Shown: positions 9,346 through 19,403 of the stretch, one piece after another
How the letters are laid out: each line of letters opens with the position of its first letter
How positions within the stretch are numbered: position 1 is the stretch's first letter
DNA from: Zobellia galactanivorans
GTDB lineage: Bacteria > Bacteroidota > Bacteroidia > Flavobacteriales > Flavobacteriaceae
DNA length: 64,000 bases
Reading direction: 5' to 3'
Assembly (NCBI RefSeq): GCF_000973105.1
Contig: NC_015844.1
Span: 3,654,501 to 3,718,500, forward strand
Program-made: the position numbers and the translations under genes
The notes under the pieces: generated by a model
What the model saw: the letters and a program-made list of their open reading frames with translations, nothing else
Databases searched by the model: none
What the model was told of the DNA's origin: nothing

Positions 9346-12036
9346 ATGACCGTAAAAACACTGAAAACCGACATCTTTTTTCTTTTCGTCTGTTGTGTTT
9401 TGCTATTGACATTCTCGTGTTCTTCCGATGCGAAGAAGACTAGTGTTGCCCTTGGTGCTGAACATCCGAAAATTGCAAAGTTAAAATTGCAATCGGGTTT
9501 CGCCGCGGAGCATTTATATAGTCCGGGAGACAATGGTATGGGAAGTTGGGTGGCCATGACCTTTGATAACAAAGGGCGGCTCATTACTTCAGACCAATAC
9601 GGTGCCCTGTACCGTATGAAAATCTCACCGATAGGGTCCGATAATCTCTTGCCCGAAATCGAAAAATTGAAGATCCACACCGGTGAGCAGGTGGCCGATT
9701 CCATCATACAGATGGGCTACGCACAAGGCTTGTTATATGCTTTTAATAGTCTGTACGTTATGGTCAATCATAGGGGTGACGATGCATTTGAAAAGACCAG
9801 CGGTCTCTATAGGTTACAAGATACCGATAACGATGATCAATACGATAAAATAACCCTTTTGAAATCCCTAGAGGGGGCTGGGGAGCACGGCCCTCATAGT
9901 ATCGTGCCTTCCCCTGATGGAAAATCACTTTACGTGATTGCGGGCAACCATACCGATTTGCCGGAAATGGATGGATACCGCCTTCCGAATAATTGGAAAG
10001 ACGACAACCTTTTTCCACAGATAAAGGATCCACGCGGACATGCCAATGACCGTGGGGCGCCAGGAGGTTGGGTAGCCCATCTGGATCCCGAAGGAAAACG
10101 CTGGGAATTGGTAGCTTCCGGTTTTCGAAATCCCTTCGATTTGGCGTTCAATGACTTAGGGGATATGTTCGTTTACGACTCGGATATGGAATGGGATTTG
10201 GGTATGCCGTGGTATCGCCCGACACGTATCTGCCATGTGACTAGCGGGGCCGAGTTTGGATGGCGAACGGGTAACGGAAAGTGGTCGGCCGCTTATCCTG
10301 ACAATTTACCTCCGGTACTGAATATAGGTCAGGGCTCGCCAACCAATGTCGTATACGGAAAAGGTGCCAAATTCCCTTCAAAATATCAAAACAGTGTCTT
10401 TGCCTTCGATTGGAGCTTCGGTATTATCTACGCGATAGAAATGGAACAAAAGGGCGCTTCGTACATCGGAAAGAAAGAGGAGTTTTTATCGGGAATTCCA
10501 CTTCCCCTGACCGATGGGGTCATAGGTCCTGACGGTGCCATGTATTTTATGACGGGAGGAAGACGATTGGAATCGGATCTGTATCGCGTCTATTATAAAG
10601 ACCAGGAATCTATTGATGCTTCGGATATTGTTTTGGAAGATACCAAGGAAAACAAGATCCGTAAAGAGCTGGAAACCTACCATGGGGAAGCAAAGGAAGG
10701 GGCCTTGGCCTTCGCTTGGCCTTACCTGAAGAGCAAAGATCGCTTTGTTCAATATGCCGCCCGTATTGCGGTAGAACACCAACCCGTTGCCACTTGGCAG
10801 GAAATGGTCTTTAAGGAGGCCGATGCGATTCGAAAAATACAGGGTGCGGTAGCTTTGGCCAGACAGGGAGATGCAAGCCAACGCGATCGTTTATTGAACA
10901 CCTTGGTCAATATTGATTATGTGAGTCTTTCTGAGCAGCATCAAGTAGATTTGGTACGTGCCATTGAGCTTACCTTGTCGCGCTTCGGAAAGCCGAACGC
11001 CGATATCAAAAGAAATATCAGTGCGTATCTTTCGCCTCATTACCCGGCCGATACCGACGTGTTGAACCAGTTGTTGAGCAAGACCCTAGTGTACGTAGAT
11101 GATCCTTCGGTGGTTTCCAAAACCTTGAGGTTGCTAGAGTCTGAAGAAGGGGAGAATGCCTCCGTTATGGCCAATACGGCCACCGATGCGGCGGACTTGA
11201 TCTTGAGAAACCCCCAGTACGGAATGGATATAGCCGAAACGCTGAAAAATATGCCCTTGGCCCAACATACCTATTACGGTTTGGTGCTTCAGGATGCTAC
11301 GACCGGATGGAACCCCCAACTAAGGGAAAAGTATTTCAAGTGGTTTTATAAGGCTTTTTCGTTCAAAGCGGGCCGTAGCTATATCGGTTTTATCGATAAG
11401 GCTCGGAAAAAGGCACTGACCCATGTAGCGGATAGTAAAAGGGAGTTTTACAACCAAATGTCCGGGGATTCCTTGCTTAGCAAGTCGGGGAACTCTTTGG
11501 CTTCAAGTGCCGTGCAACCTAAAGGTCCGGGCAAGAGATGGAAAGAAGAAGACATCGCCCCCTTGTTGGTCGATGGTTTACATAATAGGAATTTTGAAAC
11601 GGGAAGGAATATGTTCTTGGCCACCAATTGTATCACCTGTCATAGTATGCGCGGCGAAGGTCAGAATATAGGTCCTGATTTGACGCAGGTCGGAACCCGA
11701 TTTTCTCCCGAAGATATCCTAAGGGCCATTATAGATCCTAATGATGTGATTTCAGACCAGTACAATACAACCGTTTTCTCTTTAAAAGATGGCAACTCCA
11801 TTGTGGGGAGATTGATCAGTGAGGAAGGGGCCGATTACAAGGTTTCCCAAAATCCGTATGCGCCCGAAATTATCAGGAGTATACCCAAAAATGAGGTGAC
11901 CGATATGAAAATGTCTACGGTTTCCTTGATGCCACCGGGTAGCATTAACCGCTTGAGCGATGATGAGGTAAAGGATTTACTGGCCTATCTTATCTCTGGT
12001 GGGGATGCAAAAAACGAGATTTTTTCCAAAGAATAA
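9346..12036 (+). CDS. PVC-type haem-binding dehydrogenase-like lipoprotein with C-terminal cytochrome c
   Basis: An 896-aa exported protein. An N-terminal hydrophobic segment ends in a lipobox (LLTFSC at about residues 20-25), so it is a lipoprotein. Residues 40-390 look like the beta-propeller of PVC-type putative membrane-bound dehydrogenases. A helical, HEAT-like middle follows, and the end is a cytochrome c domain with the haem motif CITCH at about residue 762 and the family tail (MPPGSINRLSDDEVKDLLAYL). Such proteins are abundant in Planctomycetes, Verrucomicrobia and marine Bacteroidota and are thought to oxidise sugars or relay electrons. It is the first gene of an eight-gene sugar operon that also has a DUF1080 protein, hinting at oxidation to 3-keto sugars outside the inner membrane. 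The substrate is unknown. Confidence 0.8.
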   Translation: MTVKTLKTDIFFLFVCCVLLLTFSCSSDAKKTSVALGAEHPKIAKLKLQSGFAAEHLYSPGDNGMGSWVAMTFDNKGRLITSDQYGALYRMKISPIGSDNLLPEIEKLKIHTGEQVADSIIQMGYAQGLLYAFNSLYVMVNHRGDDAFEKTSGLYRLQDTDNDDQYDKITLLKSLEGAGEHGPHSIVPSPDGKSLYVIAGNHTDLPEMDGYRLPNNWKDDNLFPQIKDPRGHANDRGAPGGWVAHLDPEGKRWELVASGFRNPFDLAFNDLGDMFVYDSDMEWDLGMPWYRPTRICHVTSGAEFGWRTGNGKWSAAYPDNLPPVLNIGQGSPTNVVYGKGAKFPSKYQNSVFAFDWSFGIIYAIEMEQKGASYIGKKEEFLSGIPLPLTDGVIGPDGAMYFMTGGRRLESDLYRVYYKDQESIDASDIVLEDTKENKIRKELETYHGEAKEGALAFAWPYLKSKDRFVQYAARIAVEHQPVATWQEMVFKEADAIRKIQGAVALARQGDASQRDRLLNTLVNIDYVSLSEQHQVDLVRAIELTLSRFGKPNADIKRNISAYLSPHYPADTDVLNQLLSKTLVYVDDPSVVSKTLRLLESEEGENASVMANTATDAADLILRNPQYGMDIAETLKNMPLAQHTYYGLVLQDATTGWNPQLREKYFKWFYKAFSFKAGRSYIGFIDKARKKALTHVADSKREFYNQMSGDSLLSKSGNSLASSAVQPKGPGKRWKEEDIAPLLVDGLHNRNFETGRNMFLATNCITCHSMRGEGQNIGPDLTQVGTRFSPEDILRAIIDPNDVISDQYNTTVFSLKDGNSIVGRLISEEGADYKVSQNPYAPEIIRSIPKNEVTDMKMSTVSLMPPGSINRLSDDEVKDLLAYLISGGDAKNEIFSKE

Positions 12037-12077
12037 AAAATTATACACAAATCGCCATTTCGTAGTGCGAAAAAGAC

Positions 12078-12944
12078 ATGCAAAATTCAGTTCTTGTAAA
12101 ATATAAGAAGTCCGTTCAGGGCGTGATATCAAAAAGGAAGCAGGCCTTATACTTCTCCTTTTCGGGCAGCCGAACGCTTTTTGTTGTCCTAATGTCAGCG
12201 GTTTGTATAGGTCAGCTCGGATGTAAGGAAGTGCGTGGTTCGGGTGATGCCACTACCGAAAGGAAGGAAGAGGGCTTCGTTGAAATTTTCAATGGAAAGG
12301 ATTTGGAAGGATGGGAAGGAAATCCGACGTATTGGAGGGTGGAAGATGGAAACCTGGTCGGAGAGGTAAGCCCTGAAACCCCACTGAAGAAAAACACCTT
12401 TGTCATATGGCAAGGCGGGCAAGCCGACGATTTTGAACTGCGCCTCGACGTAAAGATTACCGAATCGGGAAACAGCGGTATCAATTATAGAAGTGAACTC
12501 TTAGATTCCATACCTTATGCATTGCGCGGCTATCAGGCCGATATTGACGGTAAGAACAGGTATACGGGGCAGAATTACGAAGAAAGAAAAAGAACCACTT
12601 TGGCCTATCGAGGCGAAAAGGTATTGGTCAAGGGGCAAACGGGTCACAATACAGCGGTTTTGCGCGATAACGTAAAAAAAAATTGCTGGCAGAGTAGGGA
12701 AGTGGTCGAGTCTTTAGGTGATAGCGATTCGCTAAAAACCAAGATACGGATGGAAGATTGGAATCATGTCCGTTTAGTGGTTCAAGGCAATAGGTTGCAA
12801 CACTATGTAAACGGCATCCTGATGAGTGATGTTACCGATAATGATTCCGTCAATCGTAAGATGTCGGGCTATTTGGGTATGCAGGTGCATGTTGGCCCGC
12901 CGATGAAAGTGGCCTACAAGAATATATTCCTTAAAGAATTATAG
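12078..12944 (+). CDS. DUF1080 family lipoprotein (3-keto-disaccharide hydrolase / keto-glycoside lyase-like)
   Basis: A 288-aa lipoprotein: a long N-terminus with a hydrophobic segment ending in the lipobox IGQLGC near residue 50. Residues 65-285 form a concanavalin-like beta-sandwich with the DUF1080 opening FNGKDLEGWEG and the typical SGINYRSEL and WNHVRLVVQGNRLQHYVNG blocks. DUF1080 proteins hydrolyse or beta-eliminate glycosides that have been oxidised at C3. Located 41 bp after the haem dehydrogenase-like gene, it would act in the periplasm on keto-glycosides produced there. An internal ATG nearer the signal segment would give a more normal leader; the upstream ATG is kept because it is the first in frame. 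Confidence 0.82.
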   Translation: MQNSVLVKYKKSVQGVISKRKQALYFSFSGSRTLFVVLMSAVCIGQLGCKEVRGSGDATTERKEEGFVEIFNGKDLEGWEGNPTYWRVEDGNLVGEVSPETPLKKNTFVIWQGGQADDFELRLDVKITESGNSGINYRSELLDSIPYALRGYQADIDGKNRYTGQNYEERKRTTLAYRGEKVLVKGQTGHNTAVLRDNVKKNCWQSREVVESLGDSDSLKTKIRMEDWNHVRLVVQGNRLQHYVNGILMSDVTDNDSVNRKMSGYLGMQVHVGPPMKVAYKNIFLKEL

Positions 12945-12970
12945 CAAGTATTAACAAACATAAAGCAGCA

Positions 12971-14041
12971 ATGTCAGCTCTCGATTTTATACATAACGGC
13001 AAGGATAAAATAGGCAATACCGCCCAAATTGGAGGTATTGAAACCTCTGTGCTCGATAATGGATTGGGACGTGGTAGCCGTATTGCATGGATCAATACGG
13101 GAACCGGACTTCGGTACAAGCTCGTAATTGACCGCGGAATGGACATTGCCGATGCCTTTTACAAAGAGCATAGCTTGGCTTGGCTAAGCCATACCGGCGT
13201 TGTTCCGCCCGAGCGTTTTTCCGATAAGGGAATGGGGTGGATCCGCAATTTTGGAGGGGGACTTCTAACTACATGCGGATTATCGCATGTGGGCGGACCG
13301 GAGGAAGATGGGTATGGGGCTAGGGGACTGCACGGCCTGATCAGTAATACGCCTGCCGAGATTATATCGATCGTCCAACCCGATCCGGCTGCCGGAAAAA
13401 TGGAAATGAGCATTACCGGTATAATTAGAGAAACCCAAGTATTTGGTCCGTCATTGGAGTTGAAACGAACCATTTCGGGCCAATTGGGCGAAGCAAAGAT
13501 CAGTATTCACGATGAGGTCATAAACCGCGGGAACCAAAAAGTGCCACATATGATTTTGTACCATGTGAATTTTGGTTGGCCCCTGATAGACGAAGGAACG
13601 GATTTGTTATGGAAGGGAGATTGGCAATCGCCTACCCCTGATGCTGAAGGAAAAATATTTAAAGACGGAATAAACTTCCGCAAATGCCCGGCTCCCATGG
13701 AAGCACATTCGGGTACGGGGGAAGACGTGGCCTTTATCGATGTAGAATCCGATGCTTCCGGAAATGCCAATTGTGGTATCTATAACAAAAAGTTAGGTTT
13801 GGCCGTGGCACTTCGCTTTCCTAAAGAACAACTGCCCTGGTTGATCAATTGGCAGCACTGGGGAAAGAACGAATACGTGACCGCTCTGGAACCGGCTACA
13901 AATCCGCCCATAGGCCAGAAAAGGGCTAGGGAAGAAGGGAGCCTGATTTTTTTATCGCCGAATGAAAGCAGGAGCTATACACTGGAATTGGAAGTGCTGG
14001 CGCCCGAAAAAATAGAATCATTTATAACATCCTTTTTATAA
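12971..14041 (+). CDS. DUF4432 family protein (aldose 1-epimerase-like)
   Basis: A 356-aa cytosolic protein with no signal peptide. The N-terminal segment GLRYKLVIDRGMDIADAFY, the glycine-rich FGGGLLTTCGLSHVGG and the later MILYHVNFGWPLIDEGT are typical of DUF4432 proteins, which share the galactose mutarotase (aldose 1-epimerase) beta-supersandwich fold. These act on the anomeric form or isomerisation of sugars; no precise reaction is established for most members. It follows the DUF1080 gene by 26 bp and is followed by a cupin after 17 bp, so it is part of the operon. Confidence 0.8.
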   Translation: MSALDFIHNGKDKIGNTAQIGGIETSVLDNGLGRGSRIAWINTGTGLRYKLVIDRGMDIADAFYKEHSLAWLSHTGVVPPERFSDKGMGWIRNFGGGLLTTCGLSHVGGPEEDGYGARGLHGLISNTPAEIISIVQPDPAAGKMEMSITGIIRETQVFGPSLELKRTISGQLGEAKISIHDEVINRGNQKVPHMILYHVNFGWPLIDEGTDLLWKGDWQSPTPDAEGKIFKDGINFRKCPAPMEAHSGTGEDVAFIDVESDASGNANCGIYNKKLGLAVALRFPKEQLPWLINWQHWGKNEYVTALEPATNPPIGQKRAREEGSLIFLSPNESRSYTLELEVLAPEKIESFITSFL

Positions 14042-14058
14042 AATAAACATTGAACAAT

Positions 14059-15270
14059 ATGGCAAATTCATTAGCTGAAAAGGCATTGGAACAAGGACAG
14101 GGAATTTTACGATTGGCGCCGACATGGGTACCGCGGTCTTTCTGTGTTCCTGGTAGAAGAATAAAATTGCACCCAGACGATTACTACGTCTTAGGAGGTG
14201 AACGAGGCGGGATCGATGAACGTTGGTTTTCTTCTACGACCCCTGCGGAGAACGGTCCCTTGACGGGTAAGAACGAAGGCCTTAGCCAAGTTGTTCTCGA
14301 AGATGGCGGAAAGGAAGTACAGATTCTTCTCAAAGATGTAGTTGATGAGTTAAAGGGAGAGATTATAGGTGATCGCTTGTGGAACGAGTATGAGAGCTGG
14401 CCTATGTATTCCAAGTTTTTTGACAATATGGGCCCCTTGCCGCATCACATTCATCACAACGATGAACATGCCGCGAAAATCGGACAAAAAGGAAAGCCTG
14501 AAGCCTATTATTTTCCACCTCAAGTAAACAACCATGGCGGGGACTTTCCGTATACCTTCTTCGGTATAACGCCGGGGACGACCAAGGAAGAAATAAAGGA
14601 ATGTTTGATGAATTTTTCTAAAGGGGACAATAAGATCACCAATTTTTCGTCGGCTTTTAGGTTAGAGCCCGGAACAGGATGGGATGTGCCACCAGGAATG
14701 CTCCATGCACCGGGAAGCATGTGTACTTACGAGCCGCAAAAGGCTTCCGATGTTTTTGCCATGTACCAATCTTTGGTAAACGAGGCTATTATTCCAGAAG
14801 AGCTATTGTGGAACGGAACGCCAAAAGATAGAATGGGCGATTATGACCAGTTGATGGAAGTTATAGATTGGGAGTTGAACACGGATCCGAATATGTTGGA
14901 AACCCGTTTTATGAGACCTGTTCCCGTAAAGCCACTTGAAGAAATGGAAGCGGAAGGCTATGTCGATAAATGGATCTGTTATCGCTCCGAGGCCTTTAGT
15001 GCCAAAGAATTGACGGTCTTGCCAGGTCAAACGGTTACGATCAAGGATAGCGCATGTTACGGAATGATCATGATGCAAGGGCATGGCAAGATGGGCGTAT
15101 GGGATATTGAAACACCATCGCTGATCCGCTACGGACAATTGACACACGATGAATATTTTGTTACTGAAAAAGCGGCAAAAACAGGTGTAACTATTGTAAA
15201 TCACAGCAAAACCGACCCAATTGTCATGTTAAAACACTTTGGACCTAAAAATCCTGACCTTAAATTATAA
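14059..15270 (+). CDS. Cupin-fold sugar isomerase-like protein
   Basis: A 403-aa cytosolic protein starting at the ATG at 14059; the open frame begins at a TTG three codons earlier. It contains a metal-binding cupin signature (PLPHHIHHNDEHAAKIG ... PEAYYFP) around residues 133-160 and a second beta-rich half (LPGQTVTIKDSACYGMIMMQGHGKMGVW). The layout resembles bicupin mannose-6-phosphate isomerase class I or lyxose isomerase proteins, but I could not assign a known enzyme. In the operon it sits between a mutarotase-like protein and TIM-barrel isomerases, so an aldose-ketose isomerisation is the likely role. A 94-bp gap follows before the next gene. Confidence 0.7.
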   Translation: MANSLAEKALEQGQGILRLAPTWVPRSFCVPGRRIKLHPDDYYVLGGERGGIDERWFSSTTPAENGPLTGKNEGLSQVVLEDGGKEVQILLKDVVDELKGEIIGDRLWNEYESWPMYSKFFDNMGPLPHHIHHNDEHAAKIGQKGKPEAYYFPPQVNNHGGDFPYTFFGITPGTTKEEIKECLMNFSKGDNKITNFSSAFRLEPGTGWDVPPGMLHAPGSMCTYEPQKASDVFAMYQSLVNEAIIPEELLWNGTPKDRMGDYDQLMEVIDWELNTDPNMLETRFMRPVPVKPLEEMEAEGYVDKWICYRSEAFSAKELTVLPGQTVTIKDSACYGMIMMQGHGKMGVWDIETPSLIRYGQLTHDEYFVTEKAAKTGVTIVNHSKTDPIVMLKHFGPKNPDLKL

Positions 15271-15364
15271 ATAAACCGTATTTTAGAGCAAGTGTATTTT
15301 TTACGTTTAATAAGATGCACTCGAAATCAAAAAATAGATACGTTTAATTTAAAAGTACAGAAGT

Positions 15365-16393
15365 ATGAAAGACAACGCTTTTCCAAAAATCCACAATGCC
15401 TCATGGCCCGGTATCGTGGGTAAAGGCCCTGATTCAGAGCCTCCCATTTCCCTTGATAAAATGCTTGAAATGACGGCCAAGGCTGAAGTGAACGGTATAA
15501 AGTTCGACGGTATAGATATCGGACTCTTTGATCCGCACGTTGATATTCATAGTTCTGACGATGACATCAAACGCTTGGCCGACAAGGTAGCGGGCCATGG
15601 TCTGAACATCGGTACGCTCGTGGCCCCTATTTGGGGAGGCCCTACTTTGGGTTCCGATGATGACCGCAAGACTTTTGTAGCTATGGTACAGCGCGCATGT
15701 CATTTCGGTAAAATTTTCCGTGAACACGGCGTAAGACAATATGGGGTAATTCGCATAGATTCGGCTTCTAGTCCCGAAGAATGGGCCAAAGACCCCGTGA
15801 ACAATACCAAATTGATAGCCAAAACATTCCGTGAGGCCTGTGATGTGGCTGCCGATTATGATGAAAAATTGGCTGCCGAAGGCGAAATTTGCTGGGGAGG
15901 AATGCACAGCTGGAAAGCGATGGTGGAAACCTTGGAGGCCGTTGATCGACCCAATATCGGATTTCAGGCCGATATGTCGCATACCCTTTTGTATTTGTTG
16001 GGCTACAATGCCCCTGAAGATCGAATTCTACCTCAAGACTTCGACTGGTCCGACCGAAAAACCTTGGAAGCCGGACTAAAAACGGTTACCGACGCCCTAA
16101 GGCCTTGGACCATTGATTTTCACGTGGCCCAAAATGATGGAACCGTTCACGGAACGGGATCGCACGATAAGACCGGACGCCACTGCTTGGCTACGGATCC
16201 CAACGGAAAACTGGATGTTGCCAACGACGCCGGCTATTGGTTACGTGACGGTAACGGCGAATTGACCAAGGCTTTCAAGCATATTTGTTGGGACGGTTGT
16301 ATGTTCGATAACGATGTGATGATGAAGCAACAGACCTGGAACGATATTCTGGCGACCTTGATCAAGGTGCGGGAATTACACGGATGGAGTTAA
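15365..16393 (+). CDS. TIM-barrel sugar (phosphate) isomerase/epimerase family protein
   Basis: A 342-aa protein of the xylose-isomerase-like TIM-barrel superfamily. Likely metal ligands are in [12 protein letters not shown] (about residue 175), GFQADMSHT (about 202) and the [21 protein letters not shown] region (about 258-278). Proteins of this kind isomerise or epimerise free or phosphorylated sugars, or keto-sugar derivatives. It lacks a signal peptide, so it acts in the cytoplasm. The last codons overlap the longest reading of the downstream alpha/beta hydrolase, though the preferred start of that gene is beyond the stop. Confidence 0.75.
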   Translation: MKDNAFPKIHNASWPGIVGKGPDSEPPISLDKMLEMTAKAEVNGIKFDGIDIGLFDPHVDIHSSDDDIKRLADKVAGHGLNIGTLVAPIWGGPTLGSDDDRKTFVAMVQRACHFGKIFREHGVRQYGVIRIDSASSPEEWAKDPVNNTKLIAKTFREACDVAADYDEKLAAEGEICWGGMHSWKAMVETLEAVDRPNIGFQADMSHTLLYLLGYNAPEDRILPQDFDWSDRKTLEAGLKTVTDALRPWTIDFHVAQNDGTVHGTGSHDKTGRHCLATDPNGKLDVANDAGYWLRDGNGELTKAFKHICWDGCMFDNDVMMKQQTWNDILATLIKVRELHGWS

Positions 16394-16413
16394 CTAACAA
16401 AAGAAGGAGAATC

Positions 16414-17223
16414 ATGATGTCATTTGTTACGGTTAACGGAATACAATTATACTACGAAATAAGAGGTAAGGGAAAACCATTGTTGTTGATTATGGGTATT
16501 ACCGCCCCATGTTCCGTGTGGGAAAAACATGTTTCGTATTGGGAAAAAGAATACCGCTGTATCATTTTCGATAACCGCGGGGTGGGCTTGTCCGATAAAC
16601 CGGAAGGTCCCTATACAACGGCCCAGATGGCCGATGATAGCGCAGCACTTTTAGACGCCTTGAAAATACCGAATGCCGCAGTGGTTGGCGTATCTATGGG
16701 CGGGGCGATTGCCTTGCAGATGGCCATTAGGCATCCTGAAAAGGTGTCTGCCATGGTGGCCATGTGTCCTTGGGCCAGTTGCGATAGAAAAGGAGAAGCT
16801 ATTTTTAGACATATAACTCACATAAAGGCCCATTTGAGGCCTGAGCAATTTGCCCATTTTATGCAGTTGCTCATTTTTGACAAAGCCACCTTTGATAATG
16901 ACGCCGAATATGAGGGCTTGTTGGAAGGGCAAAAAGGAGCGGCCTTAGAAGCCATTCAACAGCCCTTGCACGGTTTGGAGGCCCAAGCGGAAGCCTGTAT
17001 AAGCCACAATGTGGTGGATCAGCTGCCGCAAATTAAGTCGCCTTCCCTCGTAATCGGGGGCAAGCAAGATATGTTCGTTCCTGAATGGATGGTGCGTGAG
17101 GTGGCCGAAGGTATCCCTGATAGCGAACTGCATCTGTACGACAATGCAGGGCATGCTTTCCATTGGGAAAAATTGGATGATTTTAATCCAAGAGTTTTGA
17201 ATTGGTTAAAAGCCAACTATTAA
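16414..17223 (+). CDS. Alpha/beta hydrolase
   Basis: A 269-aa alpha/beta-hydrolase fold protein. Visible are the oxyanion region LLLIMGITAPCSVWE, DNRGVGLSDKPEG, the nucleophile elbow GVSMGG (catalytic Ser about residue 96), an acid candidate in VIGGKQDMFVP and the catalytic His in NAGHAFHWE. The start is placed at 16414 because AAGGAG lies 6-12 bp upstream, an unusually good Shine-Dalgarno for this phylum; ATG at 16417 is equally possible, and the longer frame from 16384 would overlap the preceding gene. It may hydrolyse an ester or lactone produced by sugar oxidation, for example a gluconolactone-like compound. The substrate is unknown. Confidence 0.82.
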   Translation: MMSFVTVNGIQLYYEIRGKGKPLLLIMGITAPCSVWEKHVSYWEKEYRCIIFDNRGVGLSDKPEGPYTTAQMADDSAALLDALKIPNAAVVGVSMGGAIALQMAIRHPEKVSAMVAMCPWASCDRKGEAIFRHITHIKAHLRPEQFAHFMQLLIFDKATFDNDAEYEGLLEGQKGAALEAIQQPLHGLEAQAEACISHNVVDQLPQIKSPSLVIGGKQDMFVPEWMVREVAEGIPDSELHLYDNAGHAFHWEKLDDFNPRVLNWLKANY

Positions 17224-17308
17224 GTCGAGCCTTGCAATGGAATAGGTACATATATTTTGTATCCCTATTCGAGGTGACGGCAAATTCAACCCTAATAAAA
17301 AAATAACG

Positions 17309-18121
17309 ATGTCAAAAATAAAAATTGGTTGTGAGACCTATACTTGGGCAATGTCCGGGGAAACGTATAAAAATAAATTAGAGCATATAATAGAGGTAAC
17401 TTCTAAGGCCGGATTCAAAGGCATTGAACCCGATACCGGTTTTATGAACGGCTTTACCGATCCAAAAGTCTTTAAGGAGGCCTTGGACAGGAATAATATT
17501 GAATTGTCGGTGCTTTGCCATGTGGAAGATTGGCGTAATCCGAAAGAGACGGATGCCGAAAGAAAGAATGCGGATCAATGGATCGAGTTTATGAAGCATT
17601 TTCCCGAAGCTATTCTTCTATTGGTGCAAATGCCGGGGCAAGATCGAGAGCACTTAAAAGAACGTCAACAAAACCTGTTGACCTGTGTGAACGAAATCGC
17701 CACCAGGGCGGCAGGCGAAGGTGTGGTATGTTCATATCACCCCAATTCTCCCATGGGCTCGATCTATAGAACCGAAGAAGATTACAAAATCTTATTGAAC
17801 GGTTTGGATAGTAGGGTCATTAAATATACGCCTGATGTAGGGCACATGGCCAAAGGAGGCATGGATCCCTTGCCCATTATAAAGCAATATCGCGAGTTGG
17901 TCAATTGTGTGCATTATAAAGATATGTACGACAATGGCAAATGGGCGGCAATGGGCGATGGTATTATTGATTTTAAGGGAATAACATCGTATTTAAAGGA
18001 AACCGATTTTGAAGGGTGGATCATCGTAGAAGATGAATGTGATGCTGCTATCACCGATCCCGACGGCATTACCATGCAAGATGGTGTTTATATTGAAGAA
18101 GTATTGAGACCCTTGATATAG
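17309..18121 (+). CDS. TIM-barrel sugar phosphate isomerase/epimerase
   Basis: A 270-aa AP-endonuclease-2/xylose-isomerase-like TIM barrel without signal peptide. Residues near the metal site include CHVEDW (about 70), VCSYHPNS (about 148), YTPDVGHMAKGG (about 175-185), NCVHYKDMYDN (about 205) and IVEDECD (about 245). This is the pattern of the IolE/IolI/tagatose-3-epimerase group, which work on inosose or ketoses. It lies 34 bp before the terminal Gfo/Idh dehydrogenase of the operon. With that enzyme it could process a keto-sugar, as IolE and IolG do for inositol. The exact reaction is unknown. Confidence 0.8.
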   Translation: MSKIKIGCETYTWAMSGETYKNKLEHIIEVTSKAGFKGIEPDTGFMNGFTDPKVFKEALDRNNIELSVLCHVEDWRNPKETDAERKNADQWIEFMKHFPEAILLLVQMPGQDREHLKERQQNLLTCVNEIATRAAGEGVVCSYHPNSPMGSIYRTEEDYKILLNGLDSRVIKYTPDVGHMAKGGMDPLPIIKQYRELVNCVHYKDMYDNGKWAAMGDGIIDFKGITSYLKETDFEGWIIVEDECDAAITDPDGITMQDGVYIEEVLRPLI

Positions 18122-18155
18122 AAAAGAACATTTTTTAATTTAAAACTACAGATAA

Positions 18156-19307
18156 ATGGCACACAAAAAAGAACTCCGGATAGGATTGATAGGTACTGGT
18201 TTAATGGCAAGAACGCATACAAACGGTTATAAGCGTAGCGGTGATTTTTTCCCTGAACTTGAATATCGACCGGTGCTCAAAACAGTGTGTGCCAGAACCG
18301 AGGAAAAGGTAAAGGCCTTTGCCGAGCAATGGGGTTATGAGTCGTATGAAACGGATTGGAGGGCGGTTATTGCCAGGGACGATATTGACGCTGTCGATAT
18401 TTGTACCCCTAACCACATGCATGCCAATATTGCCATTGCGGCCGCCGAGGCGGGTAAAATGGTACTTTGCGAAAAACCTTTGGCGCGTTCCGTAGCGGAA
18501 GCCCAGCCTATGGTCGATGCAATTGCAAAGGCCGGTGTAGCGAATACCGTTTTCTATAACTACCGTCGTATACCGGCCGTTACCTTGATCAAACAGATCG
18601 TCGATTCGGGTAAGCTGGGTAAGATATTCCACTACAGGGCCAATTTTTTACAAGATTGGACCATCAACCCCGAGCTGCCACAAGGTGGCGAGGCCCTATG
18701 GCGATTAGATGCCGAAGCTGCGGGTTCAGGAGTAACGGGAGATCTTTTGGCGCATTGTATCGATAGTGCCATGTGGTTGAACGGACCGATTAAAGACGTG
18801 TCTGCGGTAACCGAGACATTTATAAAGGAACGCGTACACCAAGATACCGGTGAGGTCACAAAGGTAAGCATAGATGATGCTTGTATTTTTCATTGCCACT
18901 TTGAGAACGGGGCCTTGGGCCTTTTTGAGGCCACCCGTTATGCCCGGGGGCATAAGGCTTTGAATACCTTGGAAATCAATGGGGAACATGCTTCCTTGAG
19001 ATGGGATTTGCACGATATGAACTACCTTGAAATGTACGACCATGCAGATGATGCCGTGGTGAGGGGATGGCGCAGGATCTTGATAACGGACAGTGACCAG
19101 CCTTATATGGATAAATGGTGGATTCCGGGTACGTCTATCGGCTATGAACATTCGTTTGTGCACCAAGTGGCCGATTTCTTAAAAAGTTTGGAAACCGGGG
19201 AAGCCTGTGAGCCCACTTTTGAAAATGCCTTGATGACCCAAAAGGTTTGTGAGGCCGTTATCAATTCGGCCAATTCAAAAAGCTGGAAAGATACAGGTCT
19301 GGTGTAG
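18156..19307 (+). CDS. Gfo/Idh/MocA-family NAD(P)-dependent oxidoreductase
   Basis: A 383-aa cytosolic sugar dehydrogenase. The dinucleotide-binding motif [13 protein letters not shown] is at residues 9-21, and the family motif CEKPLARS (catalytic Lys) is near residue 107. A beta-sheet C-terminal substrate domain follows. Members oxidise or reduce hydroxyls of sugars and inositols, often at C3. It is the last gene of the operon and is followed within 35 bp by a strong bidirectional terminator. Its likely task is interconversion of a 3-keto sugar with the parent sugar in the cytoplasm; this is inferred from the DUF1080 partner. Confidence 0.88.
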   Translation: MAHKKELRIGLIGTGLMARTHTNGYKRSGDFFPELEYRPVLKTVCARTEEKVKAFAEQWGYESYETDWRAVIARDDIDAVDICTPNHMHANIAIAAAEAGKMVLCEKPLARSVAEAQPMVDAIAKAGVANTVFYNYRRIPAVTLIKQIVDSGKLGKIFHYRANFLQDWTINPELPQGGEALWRLDAEAAGSGVTGDLLAHCIDSAMWLNGPIKDVSAVTETFIKERVHQDTGEVTKVSIDDACIFHCHFENGALGLFEATRYARGHKALNTLEINGEHASLRWDLHDMNYLEMYDHADDAVVRGWRRILITDSDQPYMDKWWIPGTSIGYEHSFVHQVADFLKSLETGEACEPTFENALMTQKVCEAVINSANSKSWKDTGLV

Positions 19308-19339
19308 GCATGCCTTGGGCCTAAAACCGAGTAAAATTA

Positions 19340-19380
19340 AAAACCCGAAATACAGCTTTTAGCCATGTATTTCGGGTTTT
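19340..19380. terminator. Strong bidirectional terminator
   Basis: The arms AAAACCCGAAATAC (19340-19353) and GTATTTCGGGTTTT (19367-19380) are perfect 14-bp inverted repeats with a 13-nt loop. The A and T ends supply a U tract on either strand. It lies between the convergent Gfo/Idh gene and fcl, ending both transcripts. Confidence 0.9.
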
Positions 19381-19403
19381 ACTTTATGTAATAGAAGGCT
19401 TCC